Assembly: GCF_001270965.1 (NCBI RefSeq)
Contig: NZ_LGIA01000205.1
Coordinates: forward strand, 1-64,000
Length of the DNA: 64,000 nt
Reading direction: 5' to 3'
Source of the DNA: Sunxiuqinia dokdonensis
GTDB lineage: Bacteria > Bacteroidota > Bacteroidia > Bacteroidales > Prolixibacteraceae
Shown here: positions 23,122 through 32,831 of the stretch, piece by piece
Layout of the letters: every line of letters begins with the position of its first letter
Numbering within the stretch: the stretch's first letter is position 1
Notes under the pieces: generated by a model
The model's database searches: none
What the model was told of the DNA's origin: nothing
Seen by the model: only the letters and a program-made list of their open reading frames with translations
Position numbers and translations under genes: made by a program

Positions 23122-23889
23122 ATGCTCGTACTTATTTCACCAGCCAAATCGTTGGATTTTGAATCGAAACCGGTTACGGAGACTTATTCGCAAGCTGTCT
23201 TTCTTAAAGAAGCCCGAGTCATCAATAAAAGTCTGAAAAAGCTTTCACCTAAAGAGTTATCTAAATTGATGGGCATTTCGGCCAAGTTGGGAGAACTGAA
23301 CTTTGAGCGCAACCAAAGCTGGAAAACGCCTTTCAAACCCGATAATGCCAAGCAGGCCATCTTGGCTTTTACAGGCGATGTTTACCAGGGAATGGACGCG
23401 GCGACTTTCTCTGAAAATGACTTTGAAGTAGCCCAGCAAACGATCCGGATTTTGTCAGGATTGTATGGTGTGTTGAAACCCCTGGATTTGATTCAGGCCT
23501 ATCGGTTGGAAATGGGAACGAAATTTGGCGTTGAAGGCGCGGAGAACTTGTATGGCTTTTGGAAGGAAAAAGTGACGAAAGCGATTAATAAAGATTTGAA
23601 GGAGGCGGGTGGCCCGGTGATTAACCTCGCTTCAAATGAATATTTCAAGGCAGTGGATTCGAAAAAAATAAAAGCCGAAATTATTTCACCCGCCTTTAAA
23701 GATTTGAAAGATGGCCAATACAAGATGATTTCGTTTTATGCCAAAAAGGCCCGTGGCTTGATGAGCCGGTTTATTGTGCAGAACAAACTGACCGATCCGG
23801 AAGATCTGAAAGCTTTTGATCTAGAAGGCTATTACTTCAATAATGAATTGTCGAAAGGCAAAGATTGGGTTTTTACACGCGATCATTGA
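23122..23889 (+). CDS. yaaA: Peroxide stress protein YaaA (UPF0246/DUF328)
   Basis: 255 residues, the full family length. Hallmarks are the start MLVLISPAKSLDFES, the middle FTGDVYQGMDAATFSENDFE and ILSGLYGVLKPLDLIQAYRLEMG, and the late ISFYAKKARGLMSRF. In E. coli YaaA lowers free iron during peroxide stress and binds DNA; the enzyme activity is unsettled. It is cytoplasmic. It lies 51 bp after rlmD and may share its transcript. Confidence 0.93.
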   Translation: MLVLISPAKSLDFESKPVTETYSQAVFLKEARVINKSLKKLSPKELSKLMGISAKLGELNFERNQSWKTPFKPDNAKQAILAFTGDVYQGMDAATFSENDFEVAQQTIRILSGLYGVLKPLDLIQAYRLEMGTKFGVEGAENLYGFWKEKVTKAINKDLKEAGGPVINLASNEYFKAVDSKKIKAEIISPAFKDLKDGQYKMISFYAKKARGLMSRFIVQNKLTDPEDLKAFDLEGYYFNNELSKGKDWVFTRDH

Positions 23890-24021
23890 GGAAGTTTCGA
23901 GTTTCGAGTTTAAAGTTTCATCAAGCAGCTGGCGGGTGAGTTGGAATACAGGATGAGTATGTGTGTCAAAAATCAAGTATCTGTTATCTGAAAATCCAGT
24001 ATCACGGATCAAGTCATATCG

Positions 24022-24987
24022 CTAGAAGCAATATTCCGCAGCGAGGTATGACTCGACGTAATCCTGAATGGCATCTTCCAGGCTGATGAACGGTTGGTTG
24101 TAGCCGGCTTGCCTGAGCTTGTCGATTTTGGCACAGGTGTAATACTGGTAATTATTGCGAATATCTTTTGGTGTGTCTACAAAACGGATGTCCGCTTCAA
24201 TTTTCATGGCCTTGAAAACTGCCCGGCTGAGGTCAAGATAAGTGCGGGCCACACCGGTTCCGACATTAAAAATCCCCGAAATCTGTTGATTGTTCATGAA
24301 GTGAAGCATCACCTGGGCCACATCTTCCACATAGATAAAATCGCGGGCTTGTTCACCATCTCGAAAGTCGGGACGGTGGGAGCGGAAAAGTGTCATCTTT
24401 TGGGTTTCGCTGATTCGGTTAAACGCTTGATAAACGACCGATGCCATTCGTCCTTTGTGGTATTCGTTGGGCCCAAAAACATTGAAAAACTTCAATCCTG
24501 CCCAAAAAGGTGGCTGTTGTTTCTGAGCTAATGCCCAAAGGTCAAAATCATGCTTCGACTGGGCGTAACAATTCAAGGGTTTGAAATTGTCAATCAATTG
24601 GTGATCATCGTCGAAGCCAAATTCGCCATCGCCGTAGGTTGAAGCCGATGATGCATAAATCAAAGGCAGGCCATATTCGACACAGCTGGTCCAAATTCGT
24701 TGCGAATAGTCAAAGTTGAGCTTTTTGTAGCTGTCCGGGTCTTGTCCGATCGTGTCGGTCCGGGCACCTAAATGAATCACAAGTTCAACCAATCGGTGAT
24801 TATCATCGAGCCATTCGAAAAATTCGTCCCGGTCAATAAGTTTGCTGTAATTTTTTGAAATGTAGTTTGATATTTTCAAAGGATCGGTGAATTGATCAAC
24901 CAAAATCAGGTCATGGTATCCTTCCTGGTTTAACTTACCAGCCATGTAGCTTCCAATAAAACCTGCAGCTCCCGTAACAACAATCAT
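24022..24987 (-). CDS. hldD: ADP-L-glycero-D-manno-heptose-6-epimerase
   Basis: 321 residues, extended SDR fold. The NADP-binding motif is TGAAGFIGSYMAGKLN (5-20). The catalytic Ser region is YASSASTYGDG, YAQSK holds the Tyr and Lys, and LKFFNVFGPNEYHKG with FRDGEQARDFIYVEDV is typical of the HldD branch. It makes ADP-L-glycero-heptose for the lipopolysaccharide inner core. It is not next to other core genes. The 130 bp between it and yaaA hold only short TTTCGAG repeats. Confidence 0.9.
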   Translation of the reverse strand: MIVVTGAAGFIGSYMAGKLNQEGYHDLILVDQFTDPLKISNYISKNYSKLIDRDEFFEWLDDNHRLVELVIHLGARTDTIGQDPDSYKKLNFDYSQRIWTSCVEYGLPLIYASSASTYGDGEFGFDDDHQLIDNFKPLNCYAQSKHDFDLWALAQKQQPPFWAGLKFFNVFGPNEYHKGRMASVVYQAFNRISETQKMTLFRSHRPDFRDGEQARDFIYVEDVAQVMLHFMNNQQISGIFNVGTGVARTYLDLSRAVFKAMKIEADIRFVDTPKDIRNNYQYYTCAKIDKLRQAGYNQPFISLEDAIQDYVESYLAAEYCF

Positions 24988-25238
24988 ATCAACTGATTTT
25001 CTTCTCTACTTTTATGCGATCAACACAAGGCAAACTTAAAAAATGTTAAAATATTGTTATCCCGTTGAAAAATAATTTCCGAAAGAAGCCGAACACCAAT
25101 TTGCCTTTTGTGACAGTACAAAAATAGAAATTTATCCCACGCCTGAAACCGGATTCGTGTCTTATGCCGGAATTGTTCTGTTTTAGAATGATTTACCCTT
25201 TGTTGTTCTTGTAAAATCAGATTATAACGATAAGTTTA

Positions 25239-25246
25239 TACTTTTG
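25239..25246 (+). promoter_or_regulatory. -7 promoter box TACTTTTG of folE
   Basis: Exact TAnnTTTG match, 34 nt before the ATG at 25281. Confidence 0.45.
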
Positions 25247-25280
25247 TTGGTAGAATTAACTGAACACATACACATTGGAT

Positions 25281-25904
25281 ATGGAAGATTCATTTAACGG
25301 GAAGAAAAGCGGCTATCGGCGTATTGAAAAATTTGATCGCCTGCATACTGAGAAGATCAGCGAGCATTACCGTGAAATTATTGATTTGCTTGGAGAAGAT
25401 GTGACACGTGAAGGATTGCAGAAAACACCGCTGCGGGTAGCCAAGGCCATGCAGTTTTTGCTTCAAGGGTACGAGCAGGATCCCGAAGCCATGTTGCGCT
25501 CGGCCATGTTTAAAGAAGACTACCGTCAGATGGTGATTGTGAAAGACATTGAAATTTATTCGATGTGCGAACATCACATGCTTCCATTTATCGGCAAGGC
25601 ACACGTGGGCTATATTCCCGATGGTTATATTACCGGTTTGAGTAAGATTGCGCGGGTGGTCGATGCTTTTTCGCGGCGCTTGCAGGTTCAGGAACGGCTC
25701 ACCTTGCAGATCAAGGAGTGTATTCAGAACACGCTGAACCCGCTCGGGGTAGCCGTGGTGATAGAAGCCCAGCACCTGTGCATGCAAATGCGGGGCATTC
25801 AGAAACAGCACTCCATTACCACAACCTCTGACTTTACCGGGGCATTTCAGCGCGTGGCCACCCGTGAAGAATTTATCAAACTAATCAGCTCCAAGCTTTC
25901 GTAG
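25281..25904 (+). CDS. folE: GTP cyclohydrolase I
   Basis: 207 residues from the ATG at 25281 (an in-frame TTG lies 6 bp earlier). It shows [20 protein letters not shown], the zinc and active-site segment [39 protein letters not shown] and [16 protein letters not shown] with the second zinc Cys. It converts GTP to 7,8-dihydroneopterin triphosphate, the first step to folate or, through QueD, queuosine. It acts as a cytoplasmic decamer. Length and motifs are complete. It is transcribed alone. Confidence 0.96.
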   Translation: MEDSFNGKKSGYRRIEKFDRLHTEKISEHYREIIDLLGEDVTREGLQKTPLRVAKAMQFLLQGYEQDPEAMLRSAMFKEDYRQMVIVKDIEIYSMCEHHMLPFIGKAHVGYIPDGYITGLSKIARVVDAFSRRLQVQERLTLQIKECIQNTLNPLGVAVVIEAQHLCMQMRGIQKQHSITTTSDFTGAFQRVATREEFIKLISSKLS

Positions 25905-26152
25905 TTTCTGAATAAAAATTGCTGGTGATCCGTTTGGCCAAAGTAGCCAGCAAGATGCGGATCAATTGAGCTGGACAAGGCAAACGGTAACGGAATATTA
26001 TCTGAAAAATCACTTTCAAATCATACGAGTACGAACAATTTTATATTATTTTAGCTAAAAATTTTACAGATAGATACCGGAATGGGTATTGGCCACTGAT
26101 GCAGAGACTAACATTTAAAAGAAAAAATAATCGATCATTAAAAACCATAAAC

Positions 26153-26980
26153 ATGAAAAGAACAAGAACATACAAATTCGTTTCTTTGGCGATCTTGTCA
26201 GGGCTGTTTGCCTTTGGATTTAGCTCGTGTACGGGCAAAAAAGAAAAAAAGACAGATCCTGAAGTGGTTGAGGAAACAATAAAAGAAGAAATTAAGGAGT
26301 ACTCCTATCCGATAGCTTCAGCCTTTGATGTCACTGAAATGTTGAACGAAATTGAGGCAAGCTACATCGTCGGATTGACCAATGATCCTGAAAAAGCAGG
26401 TGCTTATTTCTCAGAAAAAGACCGTGCAGTGAATTTGGGAATTTACACTGCCGACTTGGCTTACGCAACCACCTACAATCAAAAATCAGACGTGCAGAAT
26501 TACTTTAAAGCCAGCGAAACATTGGTTCGTGAATTGGATTTAACCGGTGCATTTCAGGAAGATTTGCCAGACCAGATTGAAGCGAACCTGGACAACAAGG
26601 AAAAATTGGTTGAAATTATTACCAACATGTTTCAAAACGCCTACTCCTATCTCAATCAGCAGGGACGGGCGGAAGTTTCGTATCTGGTGCTCTCCGGGAG
26701 TGTGATTGAAGGCTTGTATCTGACAACAAACGTGTCGGAAAATACCTTCCAAAATCCAAAGTTGATTGAAGCGATTCTGTTTCAGGAAGAGCCGCTGATG
26801 AAACTGGAGGAAATGATGGAGCCCTACAAAGACACCGAAATACTTGGTGATCTGTATGCCGATATTGCCAGTGTCAATGCCGTTTACGCCTTGGAAGAAG
26901 GATCAACGTCCATGACGAAAGAGCAAGTTGTTAAGTTGACTGATTTGATCGCATCTATTCGGAATAAGTTTGTTCAGTAA
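26153..26980 (+). CDS. Conserved hypothetical lipoprotein
   Basis: 275 residues from MKRTRTYKF; the frame is open upstream but the 18 extra residues are basic and precede the signal peptide. The lipobox gives Cys26 (FSSC), followed by a Lys/Glu-rich linker TGKKEKKTDPEVVEETIKEE. The rest is mostly helical, with NLGIYTADLAYATTYNQKSD and YLVLSGSVIEGLYLTTNV as the best-defined parts. I know of no named domain or function. It lies 93 bp upstream of a large ABC transporter on the same strand, so the two may act together. Confidence 0.75.
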   Translation: MKRTRTYKFVSLAILSGLFAFGFSSCTGKKEKKTDPEVVEETIKEEIKEYSYPIASAFDVTEMLNEIEASYIVGLTNDPEKAGAYFSEKDRAVNLGIYTADLAYATTYNQKSDVQNYFKASETLVRELDLTGAFQEDLPDQIEANLDNKEKLVEIITNMFQNAYSYLNQQGRAEVSYLVLSGSVIEGLYLTTNVSENTFQNPKLIEAILFQEEPLMKLEEMMEPYKDTEILGDLYADIASVNAVYALEEGSTSMTKEQVVKLTDLIASIRNKFVQ

Positions 26981-27073
26981 AGCACCATGCTTTTAAAATA
27001 TAAAACGGGTTTTTGTTGTTCCGCTTTTAGATCAGGAATGCAGAAATCCGTTTTTTCTTAAACTCCCAGCCTT

Positions 27074-30000
27074 ATGTATGAAGGTATCATCGAAACGTTG
27101 ATCCGGTTGTTTGCCATCATTACCGACTACCACAATGAAGATTCCAAAAAGATTTCTTCGGAGCTGGTGGAGTCGTTTTTGCATGAGAACTTCAACCGTG
27201 AACTGGTGGATGTATATCATCAGCATTACCTCGAGTTTGTTGAGCATTACCACATTACCAACCGTGATATTTTGTATGAACAGAACGGTAACGGGCAGAA
27301 GTTTATCAACAAGTCGTACCTGAATGAAATTTGTGGCGAGATCGTTGCGCAGTTCGATCTGGGGACACGATTTATGATTGTCGCTCAGCTTTTAAACTTC
27401 ATCAAAAAAGAGGGCGATTTTAAGCTCGACGACCTCAAAACAGTAAACTTGGTCGCGCGCGGTTTGAAGATCAATTCGAAAGAATACGACAGCCTGTACC
27501 GGTTTCACCTTTATTCCATCCAAAAAGTCAAAGACAAGGCCAGTCTGTTTGTGGTGAATGGCAACGAAAGTTATCACGACAAGGAGATCAAGCACCTTTA
27601 CCGCGAAAATCAGCAGGTGGAGCTCGAATTGATACGCATTGCCAGCATCAATACGCTGTTTTTTAAATACTGGGGGCCGCGAAACATGTATATGAACGGA
27701 CATCGTTTAACCCAGCACCGTTTGTATGTTTTTCCTCCGGGAGCCATTCTGAAAACCTCACGGATTATTCCCATCTACTACAGCAGCGTCATGACCCGTT
27801 TCATCCAGGAAAAGGGCAAGCCGCGTATCGTGCTGAATGTGGAAAACATTGAATACCGTTTCACCCGGAAAAACTACGGCCTGCATCCCTTCAGTTTTCA
27901 GGAGCGCTCGGGCGATTTGGTGGGTATTTTGGGGGGCAGTGGCGTTGGAAAGACAACCCTGCTGAATGTGCTCAACGGGAAGCTGAAGCCCAACGCCGGA
28001 ACCATTACCATCAACGGGTACGATCTGCATGATCCGGATAATGAGGAATTGTTGAAAGGTGTCATTGGTTACGTGCCCCAAGACGACCTGCTGCTGGAAG
28101 AGCTGACCGTGTACAAAAACCTGGAATTCAACGCCCGGTTTTGTTTTGGCGATATGAACGACGAGCAGATTGAAGCAAAGATCGATCAGGCGCTGAATGA
28201 TTTTGACTTGGTTGAAGCCCGTGATTTGGTGGTTGGAAGCCCGCTGAAAAAGATATTGAGCGGCGGCCAGCGAAAGCGCCTGAACATTGCCTTGGAACTG
28301 ATGCGCGAACCCTCCATTCTGTTTGTCGATGAGCCGACCTCGGGTTTGTCCTCGGCCGATTCGGAAAAGGTGATGTACCTGCTGAAAAAGCAATGCCTGA
28401 AGGGCAAGCTGGTGTTTGCCAACATTCACCAACCATCCAGCGATATCTACAAGCTCTTTGACCGAATGATCGTGATGGACAAAGGGGGTAGGGTGGTGTT
28501 CTTTGGAAACCCGATGGATGCCATTGTGTACTTCAAGAATGAGGCAAACTACGTCAATCCGGACGAAAGCGAATGTTTGAGCTGTGGAAATGTGAAGACG
28601 GAACAGCCGCTTCGGATTATTGAAACCCGCATGGTGAATCCGTTTGGCAAAAGCATCCGACGGCGGAAGATTTCGCCCGAAGATTGGTACGAACGCTATA
28701 AGAAGCATGTGGAGCCACGTGTGCTCGACTTCATGATCACCAATCCGGCAGAGAAAGAGGTCTTTCCGGATGTGTACTTCAAGGTGCCCGACTGGTTCCG
28801 GCAGTTGAAGTTGTTTATTCAACGCGACTTTGCCACCAAACGTTCAAACCGGCAGTATCTGGCCATTGCGCTGCTTGAGGCACCTTTGCTGGCCTTGATT
28901 CTGGGCTTCTTCTCAAAATACTCGGACAATGGAACTTACTGGCTGGCTAACAACGACAATTTACCGGCTTTTCTTTTTATGAGCGTCGTCGTTGCCTTGT
29001 TTATCGGACTTAGTATTAGCGCCGAAGAAATTTTTAAAGACCGCAAAATTCTCAAACGCGAGGAGTTCCTCGATTTAAGTCGCGGAGCCTACATTTCATC
29101 CAAAATATTGATGCTCTTTCTCATTTCGGCTGTTCAGGTGATTTCCTTTGTGCTCATCGGCCATCATATGCTCGAAATCCAGGGGCTGACCTTTTCAACC
29201 TGGGCCATTCTGTTTTCAACGGCCTGTTTTGCCAATTTGCTCGGCCTCAATCTGTCTGCCGGTTTAAATTCGGCTGTGGCCATTTACATTTTGATTCCGC
29301 TTATGCTGGTTCCGCAACTGCTGCTCAGCGGAGTCATCATCGATTTTAATAAAATGCATCCGTCGTTAAGCAGCTACAACCGCACACCGCTGATTGGCGA
29401 TGTCATGGTTTCGCGCTGGTCGTACGAGGCGTTGGCGGTCAACCACTTCAAAAACAACGCCTACCGGAAGATGATTTTCAAGGAGGAGCAAGTAAAGAAT
29501 GATTTGGGTTTTCAAGCGTTTTACTGGATTCCGGAAGTGGAGAAGTATCTGATTTCGTACAAGTTATTGAATCAGAATAACCGGCTCAAGGAAGCAGAAA
29601 CACTGTCGCCCGTGCTCAAAAATTCTTTTGCCGATTTGTTTGAAGGCGTGGGGCAGTTTAACGATTCTATTCACCTGGCTTACGAGTCGATCGGTACGAG
29701 CAATTTCAACCCGGATTTTGGTAAAATGTTGACTGATTATCTGAGTCTTTCGCAGGAAAGCTACAAGCAAAGATATGGAGAAGCCTCGCGTGTGTTGGAG
29801 CAAAAGTACGAGGATTTATTGGGCAGATTTGGAGGAGACAACGAACAGCTGCTTGCGTTTAAACAACAGCATACCAACAAGAAAATGGAAAGCCTGGTGC
29901 GCGACAAATATAGCGTTCACAAAACATACGTATTTGATAACCGGATTTTTCAGGGCGACGAGCCTGTCTACAGGCCGCCCGCTCAAACCAATGGAGCTGC

Positions 30001-30241
30001 GCATTTCTATGCCAGCTATAAATTGTTGGGTGAATGGAGGATTGACACCATCTTTTATAATATTGGTGTGATGTGGCTGTTGACTTTTTTGCTGATGGTG
30101 GCCCTGTACTTCGACTTGCTCCGTAAGGCGCTCACCTACGTCGAAAACTGGCGACTGGCACGTCAGGCCCGCCTCCGCGACCATATCTTTTATAATCCCA
30201 TGGCTTTTATGAAAGGCGAAACGAAGGACCGGCGCAAATGA
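27074..30241 (+). CDS. Large ABCG-like ABC transporter with extra N-terminal and extracytoplasmic domains
   Basis: 1055 residues. Residues 1-250 are a helical, charged domain I cannot name. The ATPase follows (about 252-480): Walker A GGSGVGKTT (287-295), signature LSGGQ (395-399), Walker B ILFVDEP (415-421). A CLSCG pair stands at 501-505. The ABC-2 permease has helices at about 596-613, 630-649, 677-697, 708-728 and 734-755, then a soluble segment of some 260 residues, and a last helix near 1018-1037. Nucleotide-binding domain before membrane domain is the ABCG order. The substrate is unknown. A lipoprotein gene precedes it on the same strand. Confidence 0.82.
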   Translation: MYEGIIETLIRLFAIITDYHNEDSKKISSELVESFLHENFNRELVDVYHQHYLEFVEHYHITNRDILYEQNGNGQKFINKSYLNEICGEIVAQFDLGTRFMIVAQLLNFIKKEGDFKLDDLKTVNLVARGLKINSKEYDSLYRFHLYSIQKVKDKASLFVVNGNESYHDKEIKHLYRENQQVELELIRIASINTLFFKYWGPRNMYMNGHRLTQHRLYVFPPGAILKTSRIIPIYYSSVMTRFIQEKGKPRIVLNVENIEYRFTRKNYGLHPFSFQERSGDLVGILGGSGVGKTTLLNVLNGKLKPNAGTITINGYDLHDPDNEELLKGVIGYVPQDDLLLEELTVYKNLEFNARFCFGDMNDEQIEAKIDQALNDFDLVEARDLVVGSPLKKILSGGQRKRLNIALELMREPSILFVDEPTSGLSSADSEKVMYLLKKQCLKGKLVFANIHQPSSDIYKLFDRMIVMDKGGRVVFFGNPMDAIVYFKNEANYVNPDESECLSCGNVKTEQPLRIIETRMVNPFGKSIRRRKISPEDWYERYKKHVEPRVLDFMITNPAEKEVFPDVYFKVPDWFRQLKLFIQRDFATKRSNRQYLAIALLEAPLLALILGFFSKYSDNGTYWLANNDNLPAFLFMSVVVALFIGLSISAEEIFKDRKILKREEFLDLSRGAYISSKILMLFLISAVQVISFVLIGHHMLEIQGLTFSTWAILFSTACFANLLGLNLSAGLNSAVAIYILIPLMLVPQLLLSGVIIDFNKMHPSLSSYNRTPLIGDVMVSRWSYEALAVNHFKNNAYRKMIFKEEQVKNDLGFQAFYWIPEVEKYLISYKLLNQNNRLKEAETLSPVLKNSFADLFEGVGQFNDSIHLAYESIGTSNFNPDFGKMLTDYLSLSQESYKQRYGEASRVLEQKYEDLLGRFGGDNEQLLAFKQQHTNKKMESLVRDKYSVHKTYVFDNRIFQGDEPVYRPPAQTNGAAHFYASYKLLGEWRIDTIFYNIGVMWLLTFLLMVALYFDLLRKALTYVENWRLARQARLRDHIFYNPMAFMKGETKDRRK

Positions 30242-30636
30242 TGGAAAGGAAACGTTTGATCCTCGGTTTGTATGCGGAGGAATTTTTCTCATGGCGATGA
30301 TTTAAGTAGTGCGAATAATTTAGTGTCCTGTTTCGAGTCTTTAACAATTTGTGATCGAAGTGAAACCGAAAATATCAAATAGGTCCGTGACCTTATTTTC
30401 ATCAGGAAGGACTTTTAATTCCATCAGGAAGAAAATAAAATTCCATCAGGAAGAAAATAAAATTCCATCGGGGAGAAAATAAATTTCCATCGGGAAGAAA
30501 ATAGAACGCTATCGGGAAGGAAATTTCATGTCGTCAGGACATAAAAAAGATCAACCGGAAAGCGAGTGGTCGAATCTGATCGACTCTTTGAACTCTCAGC
30601 GTCCATCGGGCGCTTACTTGAAAAAGATTCCAAGGA
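30242..30636. other. Intergenic region holding the 22-bp minisatellite
   Basis: 395 bp between the convergent ABC-transporter and metallo-hydrolase genes. Apart from the tandem array at 30399-30552 I see no gene, RNA or clear terminator. Confidence 0.6.
30399..30552. repeat. 22-bp minisatellite, about 7 units
   Basis: Six clear units of 22 bp (starts at 30399, 30421, 30443, 30465, 30487, 30509) and a degraded seventh. The second and third are identical (CCATCAGGAAGAAAATAAAA plus TT). Units 4-6 carry ATCGGG in place of ATCAGG. It lies in the gap between convergent genes and is unrelated in sequence to the two 21-bp arrays. Confidence 0.88.
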
Positions 30637-31749
30637 TTATTCTTTCCACCATTCGGGGGTTGGCAGCGACTTGTCCAAGTCAAAGACCTCGCCAATCTGA
30701 GGGGTGCCGATGGCCAGGTTCCGGTTATTACCGGCCTGCAGAAGCCGTTCAATCGGTTCGGTCCACGGATGGATGCTCAGCTTGTATTTTCCCCAGTGAA
30801 TGGGCAGGAGCGATTGAGCTCCGAGGTCGTTTGCCGCCCGGATCACTTCTTCGGGCAGCATGTGGATGTAGGGCCAGTATTGGCTGTATTGTCCACATTC
30901 GAGCATCACCAGGTCGAAAGGGCCGTATTGCTCGCCAATGGTTTTAAAGCCCGGATAGTAGCCCGAATCGGCTCCAAAGAACACACGGTTTTCAGGCCCT
31001 GTAATGACCCACGAAGCCCAAAGGGTTGAAAAGCGGTTGGTCAACCCGCGACCTGAGAAATGGCGTGCCGGCGTAGCGGTTAGCCGAATGTTCTCGGTAA
31101 ATTGAAAGCTTTCCCACCAATCCAGTTCGGTGATTCGTTCGGGCGCGATTCCCCAGCGTTCCAAATGGGCGCCTACGCCCAGCGCGGTAACGAATGGCAG
31201 ATCCTGGTCTTTTAAACTTCGGATGGTCTTATAATCCAGGTGGTCGTAATGGTCGTGCGACAGGAGCACCAGGTCAATTTTCGGCAGGTTTTCCCAATGG
31301 TAGTTTTCGGAATAGGGGAAAGCTTTGGTGCCGACAAACGAAAAGGGTGAAACACGTTGGCTGAACACCGGGTCGGTTAAAATAACTTGTCCGTCCATCT
31401 CAATCAGGACGGTGGAATGCCCCAGCCAACAGATTTTTACGCCGTCGGTTTGCTGGTGAAAAGCGGCCCGGTCAACGGGCATGGTCTGGATGGTTGTAGT
31501 GGGTACCCGGTCGCCTTTGGTGAATAAAAATTCCTTCATAACTCTCAGGAAAGGCATATCTTCGGTTTGCATAGCGGTTGCTACCGGATTCTGAAATTTG
31601 CCATCTTTGAAATTCGGTGATTGTTGAATGCGTTGCATACGTTCACCGGTGGGCGAAGCGCCAAACGATGGATTCAGACGAACAATAAGAACAACGAGTA
31701 CGGCCAGCGCGATGAGGATGGTCAACAGGATCATGATTATTTTGCCCAT
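30637..31749 (-). CDS. Membrane-anchored MBL-fold metallo-hydrolase (UlaG/NAPE-PLD-like)
   Basis: 370 residues from the ATG at 31749; a longer frame runs 34 residues upstream into the sigma-gene terminator and is not credible. One N-terminal helix (IIMILLTILIALAVLVVLIV) anchors it in the membrane. The metallo-beta-lactamase domain follows: CWLGHSTVLIEMDG, LTDPVF, the metal site SHDHYDHLD, ATPARHFSGRG, FGADSGYYPGF and a late MLPEE...PIHWGKYKL. The pattern resembles the group with NAPE-phospholipase D and UlaG lactonases. The substrate is not known; a membrane-lipid or lactone phosphodiester is possible. Confidence 0.82.
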   Translation of the reverse strand: MGKIIMILLTILIALAVLVVLIVRLNPSFGASPTGERMQRIQQSPNFKDGKFQNPVATAMQTEDMPFLRVMKEFLFTKGDRVPTTTIQTMPVDRAAFHQQTDGVKICWLGHSTVLIEMDGQVILTDPVFSQRVSPFSFVGTKAFPYSENYHWENLPKIDLVLLSHDHYDHLDYKTIRSLKDQDLPFVTALGVGAHLERWGIAPERITELDWWESFQFTENIRLTATPARHFSGRGLTNRFSTLWASWVITGPENRVFFGADSGYYPGFKTIGEQYGPFDLVMLECGQYSQYWPYIHMLPEEVIRAANDLGAQSLLPIHWGKYKLSIHPWTEPIERLLQAGNNRNLAIGTPQIGEVFDLDKSLPTPEWWKE

Positions 31750-31814
31750 AATGTGATTGGTATGCGGATGCTTTTTGAAGGAAACAAACGGACTTGGCCG
31801 CTTGTTTTTGAAGC

Positions 31815-31842
31815 AAAAAAAAACCGCCTCTTTAGGCGGTTC
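31815..31842 (-). terminator. Rho-independent terminator of the primary sigma gene
   Basis: On the minus strand AACCGCC-TAAAGA-GGCGGTT is followed by a run of nine T. It lies 13 bp beyond the sigma-factor stop codon. Confidence 0.93.
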
Positions 31843-31854
31843 TGTATGCATCTT

Positions 31855-32715
31855 TTATCCAAGATAAGTTTTCAATAATTTACTTCTCGAGGTGTGCCGT
31901 AGCCGGCGGATAGCTTTTTCCTTAATTTGACGTACCCTTTCTCTGGTCAGTCCGAAGCGTTCTCCGATTTCCTCCAGTGTCATCTCCTGGCAGCCAATTC
32001 CGAAAAACATCCGGATGATGTCGCTTTCGCGTTCGGTAAGGGTAGCCAGTGCGCGCTCAATTTCGCGGGCAAGCGACTCCATCATCAGGCTGCGGTCGGC
32101 ATTGGGCGAATCGTTGTTGATCAGTACATCCAGCAAGCTGTTGTCTTCTCCTTCAACAAATGGCGCATCAACAGAAATGTGCCGACCAGATACCCGCAAG
32201 GTGTCGGCCACTTTTTCGGGAGGCAATTCCAGCGAGTCGGCCAATTCTTCAGGTGATGGTTTACGTTCGTTTTCCTGTTCGAATTTCGAAAATGCCTTGT
32301 TGATTTTATTCAACGAACCTACCTGGTTAAGCGGTAATCGAACAATACGCGACTGTTCAGCCAAAGCCTGAAGGATAGACTGACGAATCCACCACACGGC
32401 ATAGGAAATAAATTTGAACCCGCGGGTTTCGTCAAACTTTTCAGCTGCCTTTATCAGTCCAAGATTTCCCTCGTTAATCAAGTCGGGAAGGCTTAAGCCT
32501 TGGTTTTGGTACTGCTTGGCAACCGAAACGACGAACCTTAAGTTCGCGCGGGTCAGTTTTTCCAATGCTGCCTGATCGCCTTTTTTAATCCGCTGTGCCA
32601 ACTCAACTTCCTCTTCAACAGTAATCAGATCCTCTTTGCCAATTTCCTGCAAATACTTGTCAAGAGAAGCACTTTCACGGTTGGTAATCGATTTTGTAAT
32701 CTTTAATTGTCTCAT
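31855..32715 (-). CDS. rpoD: Primary RNA polymerase sigma factor (sigma-70/RpoD)
   Basis: 286 residues, the short form without region 1.1 that is usual for the Bacteroidota housekeeping sigma. Region 1.2 is [16 protein letters not shown]. Region 2 carries [20 protein letters not shown] and [20 protein letters not shown]. Region 3 is [20 protein letters not shown]. Region 4 ends in [20 protein letters not shown]. It directs RNA polymerase to TTTG/TAnnTTTG promoters, and its own promoter matches that rule. It is monocistronic with a strong terminator. Confidence 0.95.
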   Translation of the reverse strand: MRQLKITKSITNRESASLDKYLQEIGKEDLITVEEEVELAQRIKKGDQAALEKLTRANLRFVVSVAKQYQNQGLSLPDLINEGNLGLIKAAEKFDETRGFKFISYAVWWIRQSILQALAEQSRIVRLPLNQVGSLNKINKAFSKFEQENERKPSPEELADSLELPPEKVADTLRVSGRHISVDAPFVEGEDNSLLDVLINNDSPNADRSLMMESLAREIERALATLTERESDIIRMFFGIGCQEMTLEEIGERFGLTRERVRQIKEKAIRRLRHTSRSKLLKTYLG

Positions 32716-32738
32716 ATACCCTTCTAAAAAAAATCGTG

Positions 32739-32770
32739 CAAATATAGACTTTTCAAGTCAATAATTCAAA
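32739..32770 (-). promoter_or_regulatory. Consensus promoter of rpoD, TTTG-N20-TATATTTG
   Basis: On the minus strand, TTTG (complement 32767-32770), a 20-nt spacer and TATATTTG (complement 32739-32746) give both elements of the Bacteroidetes housekeeping promoter at the right spacing. It is about 24 nt before the ATG and is the best promoter match in the window. Confidence 0.75.
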
Positions 32771-32831
32771 CTAATGAACCGCTTTGGCTAAAGCATTGAG
32801 CTTTGTTAATTCTAAGTAAACGATCGAAATA

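Noticed and set aside
27758-28822. 354-codon minus-strand frame inside the ABC transporter
   Set aside because: Antisense shadow of the strongly conserved ATPase domain on the plus strand.
30637-31851. Longer start for the metallo-hydrolase
   Set aside because: The extra 34 residues overlap the sigma-factor terminator and precede the membrane anchor without a sensible signal.
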